A DNA stretch of 64,000 nucleotides from Cristatella mucedo (lineage: Eukaryota; Bryozoa; Phylactolaemata; Cristatellidae): NCBI GenBank assembly GCA_009760855.2, contig WPIO01000054.1, positions 1,487,001 to 1,551,000 of the forward strand, in the 5' to 3' direction. Positions 1 through 12,187 of this stretch are shown here, piece after piece. The translations under genes and the position numbers were made by a program. The notes under the pieces were generated by a model, which was given only the letters and a program-made list of their open reading frames with translations, did no database searches and was not told where the DNA came from. Numbering within the stretch: the first letter of the stretch is position 1; each line of letters starts with the position of its first letter.

Positions 1-69
1 GTTATGCACCATAGCTCGTATAATTTTATCAGGTGATTAATAGTTCAAATTCCGAATTTTTGCAGAGCC

Positions 70-790
70 GGCAGCTACTTAATGATTGACTACTCAATGG
101 ATCGATATGTACTGGATGTGAACGAGCAAAGATCATACGAAGAACCTCTGAAGTACGGGGCACCTCAGGGCTCTGTGCTCGGTCCACTTCTTTTCGCAGT
201 TTATAATCTCTCTCTTGCCGACGTGATGGCCAAGAAAAATCTAAGCTATCACTTCTATGTAGATGAGACTCAGTTAAATCTTGCCTTTGATCCCTCGCAG
301 CCCTCCAGCGCGCCGAATTCTCTACATACATATGGTACTCTTATAGCTGAAATCCGCAGACGGGTTGCAGCAAACGTTTCAAATAACGATGAAAAAACCA
401 ACTTACTAGTTATGGGCAAACCAAGCGCGATTCAGACATTGGAAAATCTGACGCTCAAATTGGCTCTTCCAGCATATCTCCAGTTGAATCTGCACGCAAT
501 CTAGATGCAGTTCCACAGTGACCTTTCACTAGATGAATACGTCAGCTCCACAGTCAAGTCTGCCTACTTCCAACTGCATGGCAATGCTAAAATTTGGGCT
601 TGCTTAGACAGGATACTACATTCAAATATGTCCATACATTTGTAACATCCCGACTCGACTTTTGTGACTCACTGCTTCTTGATCAACTGGCGTGTACAAT
701 GTGGCGCTTATAGGGAGTGCAAAGCTGTGCAGTTAGGCTTGTCTGTCGTTAGCGCCAAAGTTGCCATATCACACCACTATTGCCACTTGT
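70..790 (+). mobile_element. LINE-A degraded reverse-transcriptase fragment
   Basis: Matches the LINE-A RT from GAPQGSVLGPLLF (172-210) through the altered catalytic box FYVDET (normally FYADDT, around 253-270) and LLVMGKPSAIQ to the thumb region. It contains frameshifts after 500 and stops before the 3' UTR. The catalytic Asp-Asp pair is lost. Confidence 0.75.
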
Positions 791-799
791 GATTATGCA

Positions 800-1495
800 T
801 TTGAAAAACCATCTGTGACGTAGTATTCTTTTGATGCTGGTGCCGTGTATAAGTTTTTAGGTATTTGAAATTATTCTGTCTCTGAACTACATTTAGGAGA
901 ATGATGACCACTATTTAATTACTTGTATGTTCTCGGCGGCTGCTTGAGCATGCGTGCTTTTTCAATATCTATATTTGATATAATTCAATATAATTCAGCA
1001 CTGCAATTTTGGAATTAGACTCCATTAGTGGATTTCAATAATTCATCCTGCTCTGACTTGTGGAGGCATTTATTAAGTGAGGATAATACATAATTGTTGG
1101 CTCGGTAATTTATAATGCATTTTTCCTCATTTCAATAGTCTCTCCAACAGAGACGTGCGGTGAGCTGGGCAAACGTTTTAAGTACAATATGAGATGCAAA
1201 AGATCAACAATCAATCTTAAGTACAATATATCAATAATTAAACCCCCTTCTATCCTTTGCAACACTTGGTGAGCTGCAGCAGCAGCCATCTGACGTACGC
1301 TGCCTGTCGTATCATTATCTTCTCCCGTTGCACTTGTCTAATAAAAATCTTCTAAAAAACACCTATAGGCCTTCCAGGATGTGCAGTGCCTCAATGCTTG
1401 GCATACAAGGCAGTGATTTGTGCAGCGTGCGTCCGTGAATACGATTTAAAAACTATTCATTCAGATCAACCGCAGGCCATGTGCCATTCGACTGA
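800..1495. other. No feature seen
   Basis: AT-rich DNA after a LINE-A fragment; no coding or repeat match within the window. Confidence 0.5.
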
Positions 1496-1502
1496 GTGCA
1501 CA

Positions 1503-1655
1503 CAAGATAGCACCGGGCGTAAGATGCTCGCTCTTCACCGCCGAGGTCGTGGGTTCGAATCCTGCAGCGGGTGATCCTTTATTGTCCACAACAAGCGGTG
1601 GTGATAGCCGCTAAGGCTCTTCTGCCACTATACAAATGAAGCTGTTATACCTTCC
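1503..1655 (+). mobile_element. SINE-2 (tRNA-derived, second family)
   Basis: tRNA-like head (GTAAGATGCTCGCTCTTC, B box GTGGGTTCGAATCCTGC) followed by a family body GCGGTGGTGATAGCCGC and AAGGCTCTTCTG, different from SINE-1. Five other copies in the window share this body or head. It is not a tRNA gene. Confidence 0.72.
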
Positions 1656-1689
1656 CCTTCTTGCAAGGAGCGATCGTATATTTGGAATA

Positions 1690-1875
1690 TGCATATAATA
1701 TATATGTAAAGTATATAAACATTATATATAAACATTATATATATATAATGTTTATATAATATAATATATTATATATATATATTATATATATTATATAATA
1801 ATAATATATAATTAATATATAATATATATTATATATTATATATAATATATATATATATATATATATTATATTGCT
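1690..1875. repeat. AT-rich (TA)n palindromic tract
   Basis: About 185 bases of TATAT/ATTATATA variants with inverted symmetry. Confidence 0.85.
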
Positions 1876-2340
1876 GCTATTGACTGACAAGTATCATCCG
1901 GAAAAGCAGCATTGAATCCCAGTGAGGATTCACTGACAGAAAATTCTATTTGCTGTGTAGCAAAAATGCTGCCTTGAGACAGCTGTGTTACAGGCGCCAA
2001 TAGTGAATTCCAAATATTAAATTAAAGTAAGAAGTAAGCAGAAATATGGCATGTATTTTTAAATAAAAAGTTTTATAGGGTCTTACGATACCGTCACCGG
2101 TGTTCTGCTTACCGATGAAATGGATGAAATAGCATACGAATTATACACTTTAAAAACCGGAAAAACCTCGGCTTCAAATATCTCTCAGATGAGGTCAAAT
2201 AAACAAAAATTGAATACTTATCTCGAAAATGTGTATGTATCTTAAAAGCTGCTCGCTAAAACTCTTTGAAGCCTGGAGAAATCACAAAGCAATTATATTC
2301 ACCTGTATTAATGAAGATGTGATGGCTAAAGTTATTAGTT

Positions 2341-2529
2341 GTGATCATTTTAGCATTCCTTATGGCAAATGGTATTGTAAGAAAAGTCGCAAACGCAATT
2401 CTTGGTATTGAAGAAAGTGCCCGGGCCACAGTTGACCTTCTGAGGACTCAGACTGACGGTCGACTGGTAAAAGCTCTTGCAGTTGTCCGCAGCACGGAAA
2501 GTGTTGCCATCGGCGAAGCACGAGCATAG
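2341..2529 (+). other. Short open frame of uncertain status
   Basis: A 62-residue frame (IVRKVANAILGIEESARATV and onward) with balanced composition but no partner exon or family match. The rest of 1880-2950 shows nothing recognisable. Confidence 0.15.
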
Positions 2530-2955
2530 GTCTGAAACAGCACATGTGGAAGAAATAGCTCACTCCGAGCATGCCGTTTGCCCAGACCGGAGACGTGCTA
2601 CGAACTGCTTAAGAATCCTATTTATGACCCACCCTCAGAAGTAGTTACCTCTGCCAACGTACTCCTCTTTACCTTCTTCTAAGTTGGAGTAACGCAATTT
2701 AGATAACCAAATATTGGAAATTGCGGTGGTACTTTAAAAAACGCCATCACTAACATTCACACACTATTAAGCTTGTGCGCCTAAGCCGGCGCTGCCGCAA
2801 CGATGGATTTCGGCAGTACGATCGTCAAACAAAATGTTTAGCAGATACATTTAATAAGTTTCTCGTTTAATATCAGTCCGTTATTTCTATCAAAATGTAA
2901 GAATGTCAATTTGACCTTCAGGCTTTTCTTCAAATGAACCATAGTGTTCGTTTAC

Positions 2956-3100
2956 GCTGGTTCGGTCCGGTGGTTAAGGTGCTTGCCCCGACGAAGGTCT
3001 GGCAGAGGTCGTGGGCTCGAACCCCGAGGCACATGTGCTGAAGCGCCTGAATAGAGATTAGGTTCACTTGGGGCGCTCTACAAATGAGTTATATATTATG
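2956..3100 (+). mobile_element. SINE-1 (tRNA-derived, LINE-A tail)
   Basis: A tRNA-like head with an A-box-like TGGTTAAGGTGCTTG and a B-box GGGCTCGAACCCC is followed by a tail GCGCCTGAATAGAG...GGGGCGCTCTACAAATGA. The tail is the same as the LINE-A 3' end. About 145 bp. It is not a functional tRNA gene, since no cloverleaf 3' arm follows. Confidence 0.75.
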
Positions 3101-3104
3101 AAGC

Positions 3105-4345
3105 TTCCAGTGTATGCTGAAAGTAATTTAGTTCTTCCAATGACTGTAATATTATTTTCATTCATAGTTATATTCGTATATATTCTTTTTATTATTATAT
3201 TCATATTTATTTGTAATTATGCATTTTATGTTATATTATATTATATTATATTATTATATTTATAACTTTATTTTTATTTATAGGTTTTACAAAGTAGGGA
3301 GATTGTCAATTGTTTTCCTTATATCACTGGGAGGTATAGCATACAAAAATGGGAAAGGCCTAAATTTTAGTTTTCTCAAGACAAACATGCGATGAAGTGA
3401 AGACTGCACGAATAGAGCCCCGTATGTAGAGATAGATATTTAGATGTAGGCCAAATATAGAGCCCTGATGGGGACAATCTAAACCTGCCTAAATGAAAAC
3501 GCCTGTACAAGAGCCCTAGTGGTGTATATTTAAATTTCATTGCACTATTTAGTGAACCAAATGGAATTGGTATCTCCAGATCAGCACGCAAGGCTTGCGA
3601 CAGTAGCTTTTTATGAAAAATATGCTCCGAGTTGAGGCTAGTGTTTATCTTCAGCCGTTTTTTATGATAGGGCAAAGGCGTCTGGAATATCTGCAATACA
3701 ATATCTATAAACGTGAAAAACTCTTAACTGTAACATTATTCGAATAATTTGGCTAGAAATAAACACTCGAGATACGACAATACTTGCTGTGAATACTGCA
3801 GTATAATGTGCCGCTACATAAAGGAATGAAACGCGGATCTTTGCGCTTTCACTTTATATAGCATTTCAGTCAGAGTGTGAATGGGCACGCAGTTCATGAA
3901 TGCTACACTGATATTACTGATGTGTAGAACTTCTGAAATGTTTTTTTTTTACCTCACACTCGAGAAGAAACATATGATTACAAATGTAGAGTTCACGATA
4001 TTTTACGGCCTGGTGACATGCGGTCACATTATTACTGCACACAGGAAGCAGTCAGGCATTATGAGTCAGTTATGTGACCAGGCAGGTGAGAAGGGCAATA
4101 CTTACCTAGGGAACTCAGAAATTGTAAGCTTGAGAAAGTATACAACCTAGACAAATGATGCCGATAACGTAAGAAATGCGGTGCTTGAAGACACTACACA
4201 ATGAGAGATCTCATTGCGAGCATCGAGAAACGACCGAAAAATCAATTTGAATCTGTCTCTTTTCTGAGCGCTAATCAATTACAACAACATGCTCCCGCAC
4301 AAACGAGCGCTTCACAGGAATCCGCAGCGTCTCCTCTAAACCACG
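3105..4345. other. No gene seen; AT-rich DNA
   Basis: Tracts of TATTATA (3170-3265) and scattered short frames only. Part near 3.88-3.94 kb resembles 38.6 kb (CTTCTGAAATGT), a possible further duplication relic. Confidence 0.45.
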
Positions 4346-5344
4346 AGAGGTTGCGTTTGCCTGTCGTCGTCTTGCCAGTTTTGCTGCGCGTTGCATGCGC
4401 GGCACTGTGCGCGCCGTTAGTGTTTGATTTTTTTCACACCGGGCAACGCTTGTCAAGCACCAAAGGACAAGGAATTCATTGTCCTTTCATTTTATTTTTT
4501 TATTTACTATATTTTTTATTTAATATATTTTATATACTATATTTTTTTATTTACTTTATTTTATTTTTCATTTTATTTATTTTATTTTTATTTTATTCAT
4601 TTTATTTACCTTTTATTTCACTCCGTGCAGTGAACACCTCAGGCCGAATGGCGGCGCGCATTCAAGTTGGCACCCGCATTCGTCTGGGTGCCGAATCGAT
4701 ATTTAAAGCTAATGCCACCGGAACTAAAATCAACTGATAGCATACTGTCCATTAAAACGTATCCTGAGATTAACTGCAAGAAGGAGCTACAGTGTGCTAA
4801 TGAGAGCATGATGAGCTATCAGTTGTCTGCGGGTGATTGGAAAAACGGTGAAAAGCGTTAGCAGCCTGACTAGCCACAGCCTGCGGCTCAGACAGGTTGA
4901 ACCTGACATCGTAAGTATTAGCGAGTCAGACGTAGTGTGGGCCTCAAACTAGTGAACTGTATGCTATGACTGGTACGGTACACACGAGCTTCACTATGAG
5001 TCTAAAATGTAAAGTAGTATCTTAAGGACAACGACGTGCGATTAAGACGAAGGCTATATATTGATCGCTGTGAATATACATTGATCTTGATTACTATGTA
5101 ACTGAGTTTGGCAAACATCACCATGCACGTGGTTATCAGAATTATCAGAAAAAGCATCTTAAGAAGGCTTGCCCTGTAAGTGTGGAATTGGACCGTGGCT
5201 AATCGCACCCGTTTACCACGACATTTAGTGGATTTATTACGGCATTTAGTGGCCGATAATTAATTCTTGAGCAGAGCAGCTGCTTTACACTGTGCCCGCT
5301 TCTTGCTTGCTTGTTGCCACTGATCATTTTGTAATGCTTTCCTT

Positions 5345-5415
5345 AAAGCACATGTAAATTGCCTAGAAAGAGATTAAGTTATCTGAAGACGCTATGCAAA
5401 TGTATTATTCTCATG
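5345..5415 (+). mobile_element. LINE-A/SINE-1 3' tail relic
   Basis: AATTGCCTAGAAAGAG followed by AAGTTATCTGAAGACGC and ATGTATTATT match the shared tail. Confidence 0.55.
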
Positions 5416-5745
5416 AATACCTTTGTTCAGGAGCTGCCGCTTCGCGTTCTTAGTATTAGATTATGTAAGACACTGAAGGACGCGTGTTTGCCACGGTTGG
5501 CCTCAGCATTTAAATCACTAGTTTAGAGCCCAAAATGTGCATGACTGCTCATTTGAAGTATGCTTTGTCCGCCGACGAATCTATAGGTCATGACGCATTT
5601 GGTTCTTACTCCATGTAATTTAGGAGCCGCTATACATCTTGACACTGTTGTGGGCCAACTTCCAAGGAGAATACACGAGTCGTAACGATACAACTGCGTC
5701 GTAACGGAGAGGAGAACACAAAGGCACGTGTAAGCCTAAACTTAC

Positions 5746-5991
5746 CTTGACCGCCGTGTGTAGAATAATTCCCAGTGTAATTATACTTCTCGTCAGCTGT
5801 CGATGTAGAGACCCGCGTGTAGTCAATGATGCTTGCAGCTGCCTCTGAGGTTCCGACATCCGTACTTCCGGCGGATTTGCTCGTTGTATTCGCAGTCACA
5901 GCTTGGCTGACCGAACTCTTTGCGGTCGTTGCAATCGCTTTGGTAACGACTGTCATACCGGATGCCGATGAACTGACTAGATTTTCTTTGC
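5746..5991 (-). CDS. Gene C exon 4: Ser/Thr-rich stalk module
   Basis: The exon has 82 codons and is phase 1-1. The acceptor is TGCTGTTTGTAG and the donor GTAAGT after CAAG. It encodes SSSASGMTVVTKAIATT, then SAGSTDVGTSEAAASIIDY, and ends STADEKYNYTGNYSTHGG with two sequons. This is the same module as at 14139-14384, carried on a separate copy of the duplicated block (about 4.35-7.25 kb). That copy has no PAN exon: homology to the 15-kb block stops near 7.25 kb, where a LINE-B fragment begins. The exon is therefore most simply a second stalk of gene C. The lectin exons expected next would be left of position 1. Confidence 0.72.
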
Positions 5992-7335
5992 CTACAAACA
6001 GCATTTTATCAAATGCTAGTATCCGCTTCGGTGAGAGTTGTACTTGTAAGTGTAAGGATGAATGAGAAAGGAAACTTTGCCGCAAATTTTCAAAATAAAT
6101 AAATATAGTTTTACGCAGCTGTTAATGAGAACTACCAAGGAAGTCTTTAGTGCCCGCTTGACAACGCGATAGCAGACGCAGATGTCGTTTTAAGGCTAAT
6201 AAAGTAATTCAAAGGCTTGAGTTGCCGACGAAATGGCATGACTTGCATCAACCATGACCTCGGATAATGCGACTTCGACTGGGGCACCTAGTTGGGGCGC
6301 TCTTAATCATTGGAAGAGACCCTCTTAAATCCAGCACTTTTACCAAGCCAATGGCCTTGTGGCAGGCAAGCACTAACTGCACTAAGTCGCCGCTTCGGGA
6401 CCAGTTCTAAGGGCGCAGCCAGAGAGAATCCTAGGAAGCGGAGCTAGAGCTAGAGACGGCTAGGAACTTTTTAAGTTAAAGTCGAACCTTAGTATTGCAC
6501 ATGCCAGCATATCAATAGGGCTGAGCGCATCTTCCAGCTGCGTGCCATCCTGCTTCCGGGAACGTCAGAGCGGAGGTCGCCTAGATCTTGAATTCTCCAA
6601 GCACCCCTCATCCATGGCTTGGCTAGCTGCCTTATACCGTCCAGCCGTGTTGCACGCGATCCCTGGTACCTGAACGCTGGCTAGCCAAGCAAACCTTTTT
6701 TTTTGAAAACAGACTTAAAAACTGACCAGAAGTGGGAGGAAATATTTCCTTAAAATGCAGCCTGATTTTAAATGACAGAAAGTCCTGTAGAACCCTGCCC
6801 AATGAGTGATAGAAATATATAGAAATACATATGCAGAGGCCACTGCAGCTACAAGGTTTGAGCACTGGTTTGGGAAACTGCCGAGCGGCTACACGTGTGG
6901 TCTAATTATTAGCTTAATTAATTAAATTATATACTAATTAATTATAATTAATTAATAATGTTGTCCAATTCCGCGCTCGCCCTCGCGCTCACTGAGCACT
7001 CGCAGCTCCGCCTGGAGGAGAGCAGCGCGGCCTCATTGGCGTCGTTATGGACGCTCGTTATGGCGTCCCGCGTATTGCTCTGCGGGCGAACGAGCGTCCC
7101 AGCGACCCAGCAGGCGCGGTCGCACCCACCGCTTCGAGATCGGCAGAGCCGGATGCCAGAAGCTCCAGTGACGCCTAAGCGATGGTGCGCGTGCGCGATA
7201 GGTGAGTCGATTTGCATTTAGCGCGTCCGTTTCGATCGACAAAATCATCCTTTTACCTGCGTTTACCCTCCTGAGGCTCACATGTGCCTGATTTCATCGC
7301 ATATTCCTAGCCTTCCAAGGCCTTGCCTTGCCAAC

Positions 7336-8346
7336 GTTTGATCCTGGATGTAGGAAAACTTCTTGCAAATAAATGACGATAAAACCGAACTGCTGCTTAT
7401 TGGACACCCTAAGTGTGTGGCTGGATTGAAAAGGCTTTGCTTTTCTAATAGGTCATGCTGTTGTGCAACCATCACCACGTGCTCGATTTTTAAGTGTCGT
7501 TTTCGACATCTGCCTCAATTTTAAGAGCTTCATTCAGTAGGCTGCTTCTACAGCTAACCATCCCGTCCGATACCTATCCAAGATTAGGAGTTGTCTCCCA
7601 CAGTGGCTTGCACAAAATTTAACTAGGTCCTTAGTTCTGTCTCGGCTTGATTATTGTAATTCTATTTTGGCTGGGCTACCAAAGAAAGCAACAGGGCCAC
7701 TGCAGCTGGCTGCGAATATGGCTGGAAGACTAGTCTTTAAGTCCCAGAGGTTTGAGCACGTGTCTCCTTTGTTAAACGAGCTAGGATCCTAGCTCTTTTA
7801 ACAAAAGAGAAAAGTTAAAAAGAGCTAGGATCTGAGACTGATCAACGGATGCAGAGCAAAGTTCTTACGCTGACCCACAAGGCCCGCCACGGCTGGCTCC
7901 TTCATACCTGGCTGAACTGCTGCACCAGTTTCAGCCTCTTCGCGCCCTCAGTTCCTGTGTGGAAAATCAATAAGCTGTTCCATTCCTCCACTTAAAGACC
8001 GTTGGCAACAGAAGCTTTAGCTCTGCAGGTCCTAGACAGTGGAACTCGCTTCCACAATTTTGATGTAACGCCAACTACTCTCCTGCGGCTGACTGTGGCT
8101 CATCCTTTTCAGCGGTCCTGAGCTGCTGCATTTTTGCTACTCACTACCTCAGCTCTCTACTGAATCTGCTATGCTTCTCACTTTCTCGTTTTTGCGTGAG
8201 ATGAAATCTGTTGGCTACGAAATGCGTACCGAAAGCCGCTTAGGCTGTGAGTGCGCTATGCAAAACTCTTCTCCCTGCGTACCACGCACATAATCTTTGT
8301 GACTTTGTGGAGTTACAGACGGAGATAAATTACATTACATTACATA
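7336..8346 (+). mobile_element. LINE-B 5'-truncated copy
   Basis: Begins at a sequence matching the end of the RT palm (ATCCTGGATGT, then GATAAAACCGAACTGCTGC) and continues through the C-terminal region and 3' UTR to a (TTACA)n tail. It is diverged, with a short internal expansion around 7.79-7.84 kb. It lies at the junction between the two duplicated gene C blocks (4.35-7.25 kb and 8.36 kb onward). Confidence 0.8.
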
Positions 8347-8708
8347 GTAACAGGTTGCCTGGAGTGTTTTGCTTTTTACCAGTGACCTACGCTTGATACT
8401 CGCGAGGCTTTGCTAGTTTGCCCGTGCGTGGCATTGTGCGTGTCATTAACCCTTAATCCGCTAATCCAATCCTTTATATTTCTTGCTTTTCCTACCGTGA
8501 GCTATTAAGCACCTGGATAGAGATTGACATCTATTACTCCTTGCAGTGAGCATCTCGCCGAATGGTGGCGTATTTATGCTGACAGTGATATTGATCTGGG
8601 TGCCAAATAGATGTTTAAAGCTAGCATTAGCAGCAGTGATATAATGGGAACTAAAATCAACTGATAGCCTACTATCAAGCAATGCGTATTCTGAGATTAA
8701 TTATAGAA

Positions 8709-11700
8709 TGTAATGTATCTCCATCAGTAACTCCACAAAGTCATAAAGACCATGTGGGCGTTACGCAGGAGAGTTTTGTATAGCGCACTCACAGCCTAAG
8801 CGGCTTTCGGTACGCATTCGGTAGCCAACAGACTTCGTCTCACGCGACAAAGAGAAAGTGGGAAGCATAGCAGAGTTAGGAGAGCAGTTGAGGTAGTGAG
8901 TAGCATAGAAGTAGCAGCTCAGGACCGCTGAAAAAGATGTGCCATAGTCGGCAGTTGGAGAGTAGATGTCGTTGCGTAAGAATTGTAGAAGCGAGTTCCA
9001 CAGTCTAGGACCTGCAGAGCTAAAGCTTCTGTCGCCAACTGTCTTTAAGCGGAGGAATGGGACAGCTAATTAATTGTCCACACAGGATCCCAGGGCACGA
9101 ACAGGCTGAAACTGATGCAGCAGTTCAGCTAGGTACGAAGGAGCCAAGCCGTGGCGGGCCTTGTGGGTCAGCGTAAGAACTTTGCTCTGTATCCTTTGCT
9201 CAACCAGCAACCATCCTAGCTCTTTCAGCAAAGGTGACACGTGCTCAAACCGCTGGGAATTGAAGACCAGCCTTGCAGCCATATTAATAGTCCGCTGTAG
9301 TGGCATAATAGCTTTCTTTGGTAGCCCAGCCAAAAGGGAATTACAATAATCAAGCCGAGACAAAACTAAAGAGCTAGTTAAATTTTTTACAAGCCACTGT
9401 GGGAGACAGCTCCTAATCTTGGATAGGGATCGGATGTGATGGCTAGCTGTAGAGGCAGTCTTCTGAATGAAGCTTTTGAAATTGAGGCAGCTGTCGAACA
9501 CGACACCTAGATTACGAGCACGTGGTGAAGGTCGCACAATAGCATCGCCTATTAGGACGGCAAATCCTTTTAATCCAGCCACACGCTAAGGGTGTCCAAT
9601 GAGCAGCAGTTCGGTTTTATCGTAATTTAATTTTAGGAAGTTTTCCGACATCCAGGATCGAATATCGGCAATGCAAGCATTCAGTTTCTCAGTTGCTGCA
9701 GCAGATTCCGACGGTTTAAAGGGCAAATACAACTGAGTATCGTCAGCATAGAAGTGATATCCTATTCCATGGGCCTTAATCACTTTTCCCAGAGGTTGCA
9801 TATAAATGGAGAACAGCAAGGGACCAAGTACAGACCCTTGAGGGACTCCACAGGTGACCCTTCTCATGTCTGAAACCTGACCCCCACACGACACGGATTG
9901 AACACGATCAGACAAGTATGATTTAAACCACGCCAGTGCTTCGTCTGCCAGACCGATCGTTGTTCTCAGTCGTTCAAGCAGAGCTTCGTGATCAACGGTG
10001 TCGAAGGCAGCAGACAGATCTAGCAGAACTAGGGCAGTGATATTCCCGTCGTCGTTGCCACGTAGAATGTCATTGTTAACACGGAGGAGAGCAGTTTCGA
10101 TAGAGTGCTGCCTCTTGAAACCTGATTGAAATGTTTCTGACATTCCATTATTTTCAATATGTTCAACTAGCTGCTTAGCAACAATTTTTTCAAGAATCTT
10201 TGATAAGAATGGAAGAAGGTAAACTGGACGATAGTTTGCTAGGACCTCTGTGTCTAATCAAGGCTTTTTAAGAATAGGTTCTAACGATTGCCGATTTGAA
10301 GGACTTGGGGACGATCCCTTTTCCCAAAGAAGCACTAAAAATCTTGGTTATGGCAGGGCTAAATTGGTCTGCAAGTGTAGACCACAGAGATGAAGGTATA
10401 GGGTCTTCAGGAGACGAGCTCTTTTTGCTAGACCTTATCAAGGCAGCCACATCACAGGCAGAAACATCAGAGAATCTTTTAAGAAAGGTCACAGGTTGAG
10501 GAACGGCGATTGCTTTGGTCGGAGGGGGCTTAATGGAGGCACGAATGTGCACAATTTTTTCAGTAAAGAAGGCTGAAAACTTTTCGGCTGAGCCCTTAAT
10601 ATCTGGGGAGTCAGACCTGACAGCATTGGCCAGTAAATGGTTTACTGTCCTATAAATCTGTTTAGTGTCCGACTGGCAGGAATTCAGTTTTCTAATGAAA
10701 AAAGAAGCCCTGGATTTTTTCAAGCTTTCGTGTGTAAACTCGAAGGAAGTCTTTAAAATTGACTAGGTCTGCCTCAGACCCCGATTTCTTGAAACGACGT
10801 TTTAGCCTGCGCTTAACACGGCGCATCTTAAGGAGTTTTTTTGTAAATTGAAAGCAATCTCGACGACTTTGAACACGGATAGAGCGAACGGGAGCATGCT
10901 TGTCAAGAGCACTCCTGAGTGTCATGTTCATCGCATCTGTGAGGGTATCGAGGCTGCCGGTCGAGTCTGAATGCAGATCAAGAAGGCCTGCATCACAAAC
11001 AGATTTCAAAAACTTGTCCATGTCAATGCTTTGTAAGTTACGTCGTTTGGCAAATTCGACATTGCCCTGCACGTACGAGGGAGCAGGAACAGTAAACGAG
11101 ACCGAACAATGATCTGAGGGGGTCAGTGGGCACACCATAAAGTCAGTGGGGATGACATCCTTAGTGATCACGAGATCTAGAATGTGGCCACCGACGTGAT
11201 TGCTATGATTAACGTGTTGGGCCAAACCAAGATTCTCCAGAGAGTCAAGAAATGAGCGGACCTGGCTGTTGCTAGGGTTGTCAACGTGAATATTGAAGTC
11301 TCCTACAATCAGTAGCGGCCTGTCACACACAAATATTTTAGCGAGGAACTCTGAAAACTCCTCTATAAACAAGTTTAGACAGCCAGAAGGAGGCCGGTAT
11401 ATCGCAACGGTGAGAGGCATTGTCTTTGATGAAGACCTGATAGCAACCGATTCAAACGATGACCCATGCGAAAAACTGCACATTTTATAGCCAAACGATT
11501 CGCGAACAACAATTGCAACCCCACCACCAACCTTGTCAGAACGCATGGACTGATAGAATGAGAACCCGGGTGGGGTGGTCTCGGAAATACAGCTACTGGA
11601 ACAAGGCGTCATCCAGGTTTCGGTAAGCAGAAATGCATCTAGCTTCTCCTGGACCACCTGATCGCGGATAAGTAACCCCTTGGTTTTTAGTGAGCGGACA

Positions 11701-12187
11701 TTTAGTAGGCGGAATTTAAGAGGCTGTCCAACAACTGGGCGACGGCGATGAAGTGGCTCGTATTCTCTACCGTTTGCGTCCGGCTCGGCGGACGCTGGCT
11801 CTTCGAATTTGAATTGGGCCTTGGTAACGGCCGTGGGACGACGTTTCACAACGTGCTGGGCTACAGCGGGTGGGCTACTACCGCAACAAGTACTATTTAG
11901 CGCTTTAAACTTACGAGTCGTAGGTTTGATAGCCGAGCTGTTGATGGACGAACGCAGGATGCAGGTAGGTTCTCACTGACCCGCCGGAGAAGGCCCGCCG
12001 GTAGGTATCGACTAATGGCGACATCGCATCTTATGCTAAGCAGGTCCTGTTTTGTGTAGCATATCCGAGGACAGCTCATAAATAGTCACAGCGAAGATAG
12101 CAGCGGAATACCCGAAGGTCTTACGAAGAAATCAAGTAAAGGTCCACACCACGCTAGGAGTCGCCCGAGGCCGCTCTTTAGCGCGGG
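8709..12187 (-). mobile_element. LINE-B: near full-length L2-type non-LTR retrotransposon, inactivated
   Basis: A 3.48-kb element with one original ORF running from about 12.1 kb to 9.0 kb. The N-terminal part carries the APE-type endonuclease (FRLLNVRSLK, LLTETWM, GGVAIVVRES, IYRPPSG, LLIVGDFNIHVDN, HILDLVI, PSDHCSV, about 11.0-11.75 kb). Next comes the reverse transcriptase with GFKRQHS, DLSAAFDTVDH, GVPQGSVLGPLLF and YADDTQLYL (9.6-10.14 kb), and a C-terminal thumb region to 9.07 kb. The order and motifs fit the L2/CR1 group. It is dead: frameshifts near 10.70 and 10.27 kb, a TGA near 10.26 kb, a TAG at about 9586 and another stop near 9070. The 3' end has the sequence complementary to ACATTACATT. 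AGAA flanks both sides, and the paralogous empty site near 4.78 kb lacks the insert. Confidence 0.85.

Larger units (their letters stand above)
4350..7250. repeat. Segmental duplication, gene C block 1
   Basis: This block aligns in order with 8360-8708 plus 12188-15550 (for example GGTGCCGAATCGATATTTAAAG at 4.69 kb with GGTGCCAAATAGATGTTTAAAG at 8.60 kb, and GCTACAGTGTGCTAATGA with its counterpart at 12.20 kb). It contains one stalk exon and lacks the PAN exon. A T-rich insertion (4490-4620) and an AT palindrome-like tract (6905-6960) are private to it. Similarity ends near 7.25 kb. Confidence 0.7.

Noticed and set aside
1503-1575. tRNA gene, suggested by a good B box
   Set aside because: The same head occurs in at least five other places joined to a common SINE body; no complete acceptor stem.
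5002-5208. 68-residue frame with a hydrophobic segment (LLKMLFLIILITTCMVM), possible transmembrane exon of gene C
   Set aside because: Acceptor before it would be phase 2, and the aligned blocks at 13.5 and 38.6 kb do not preserve the frame.
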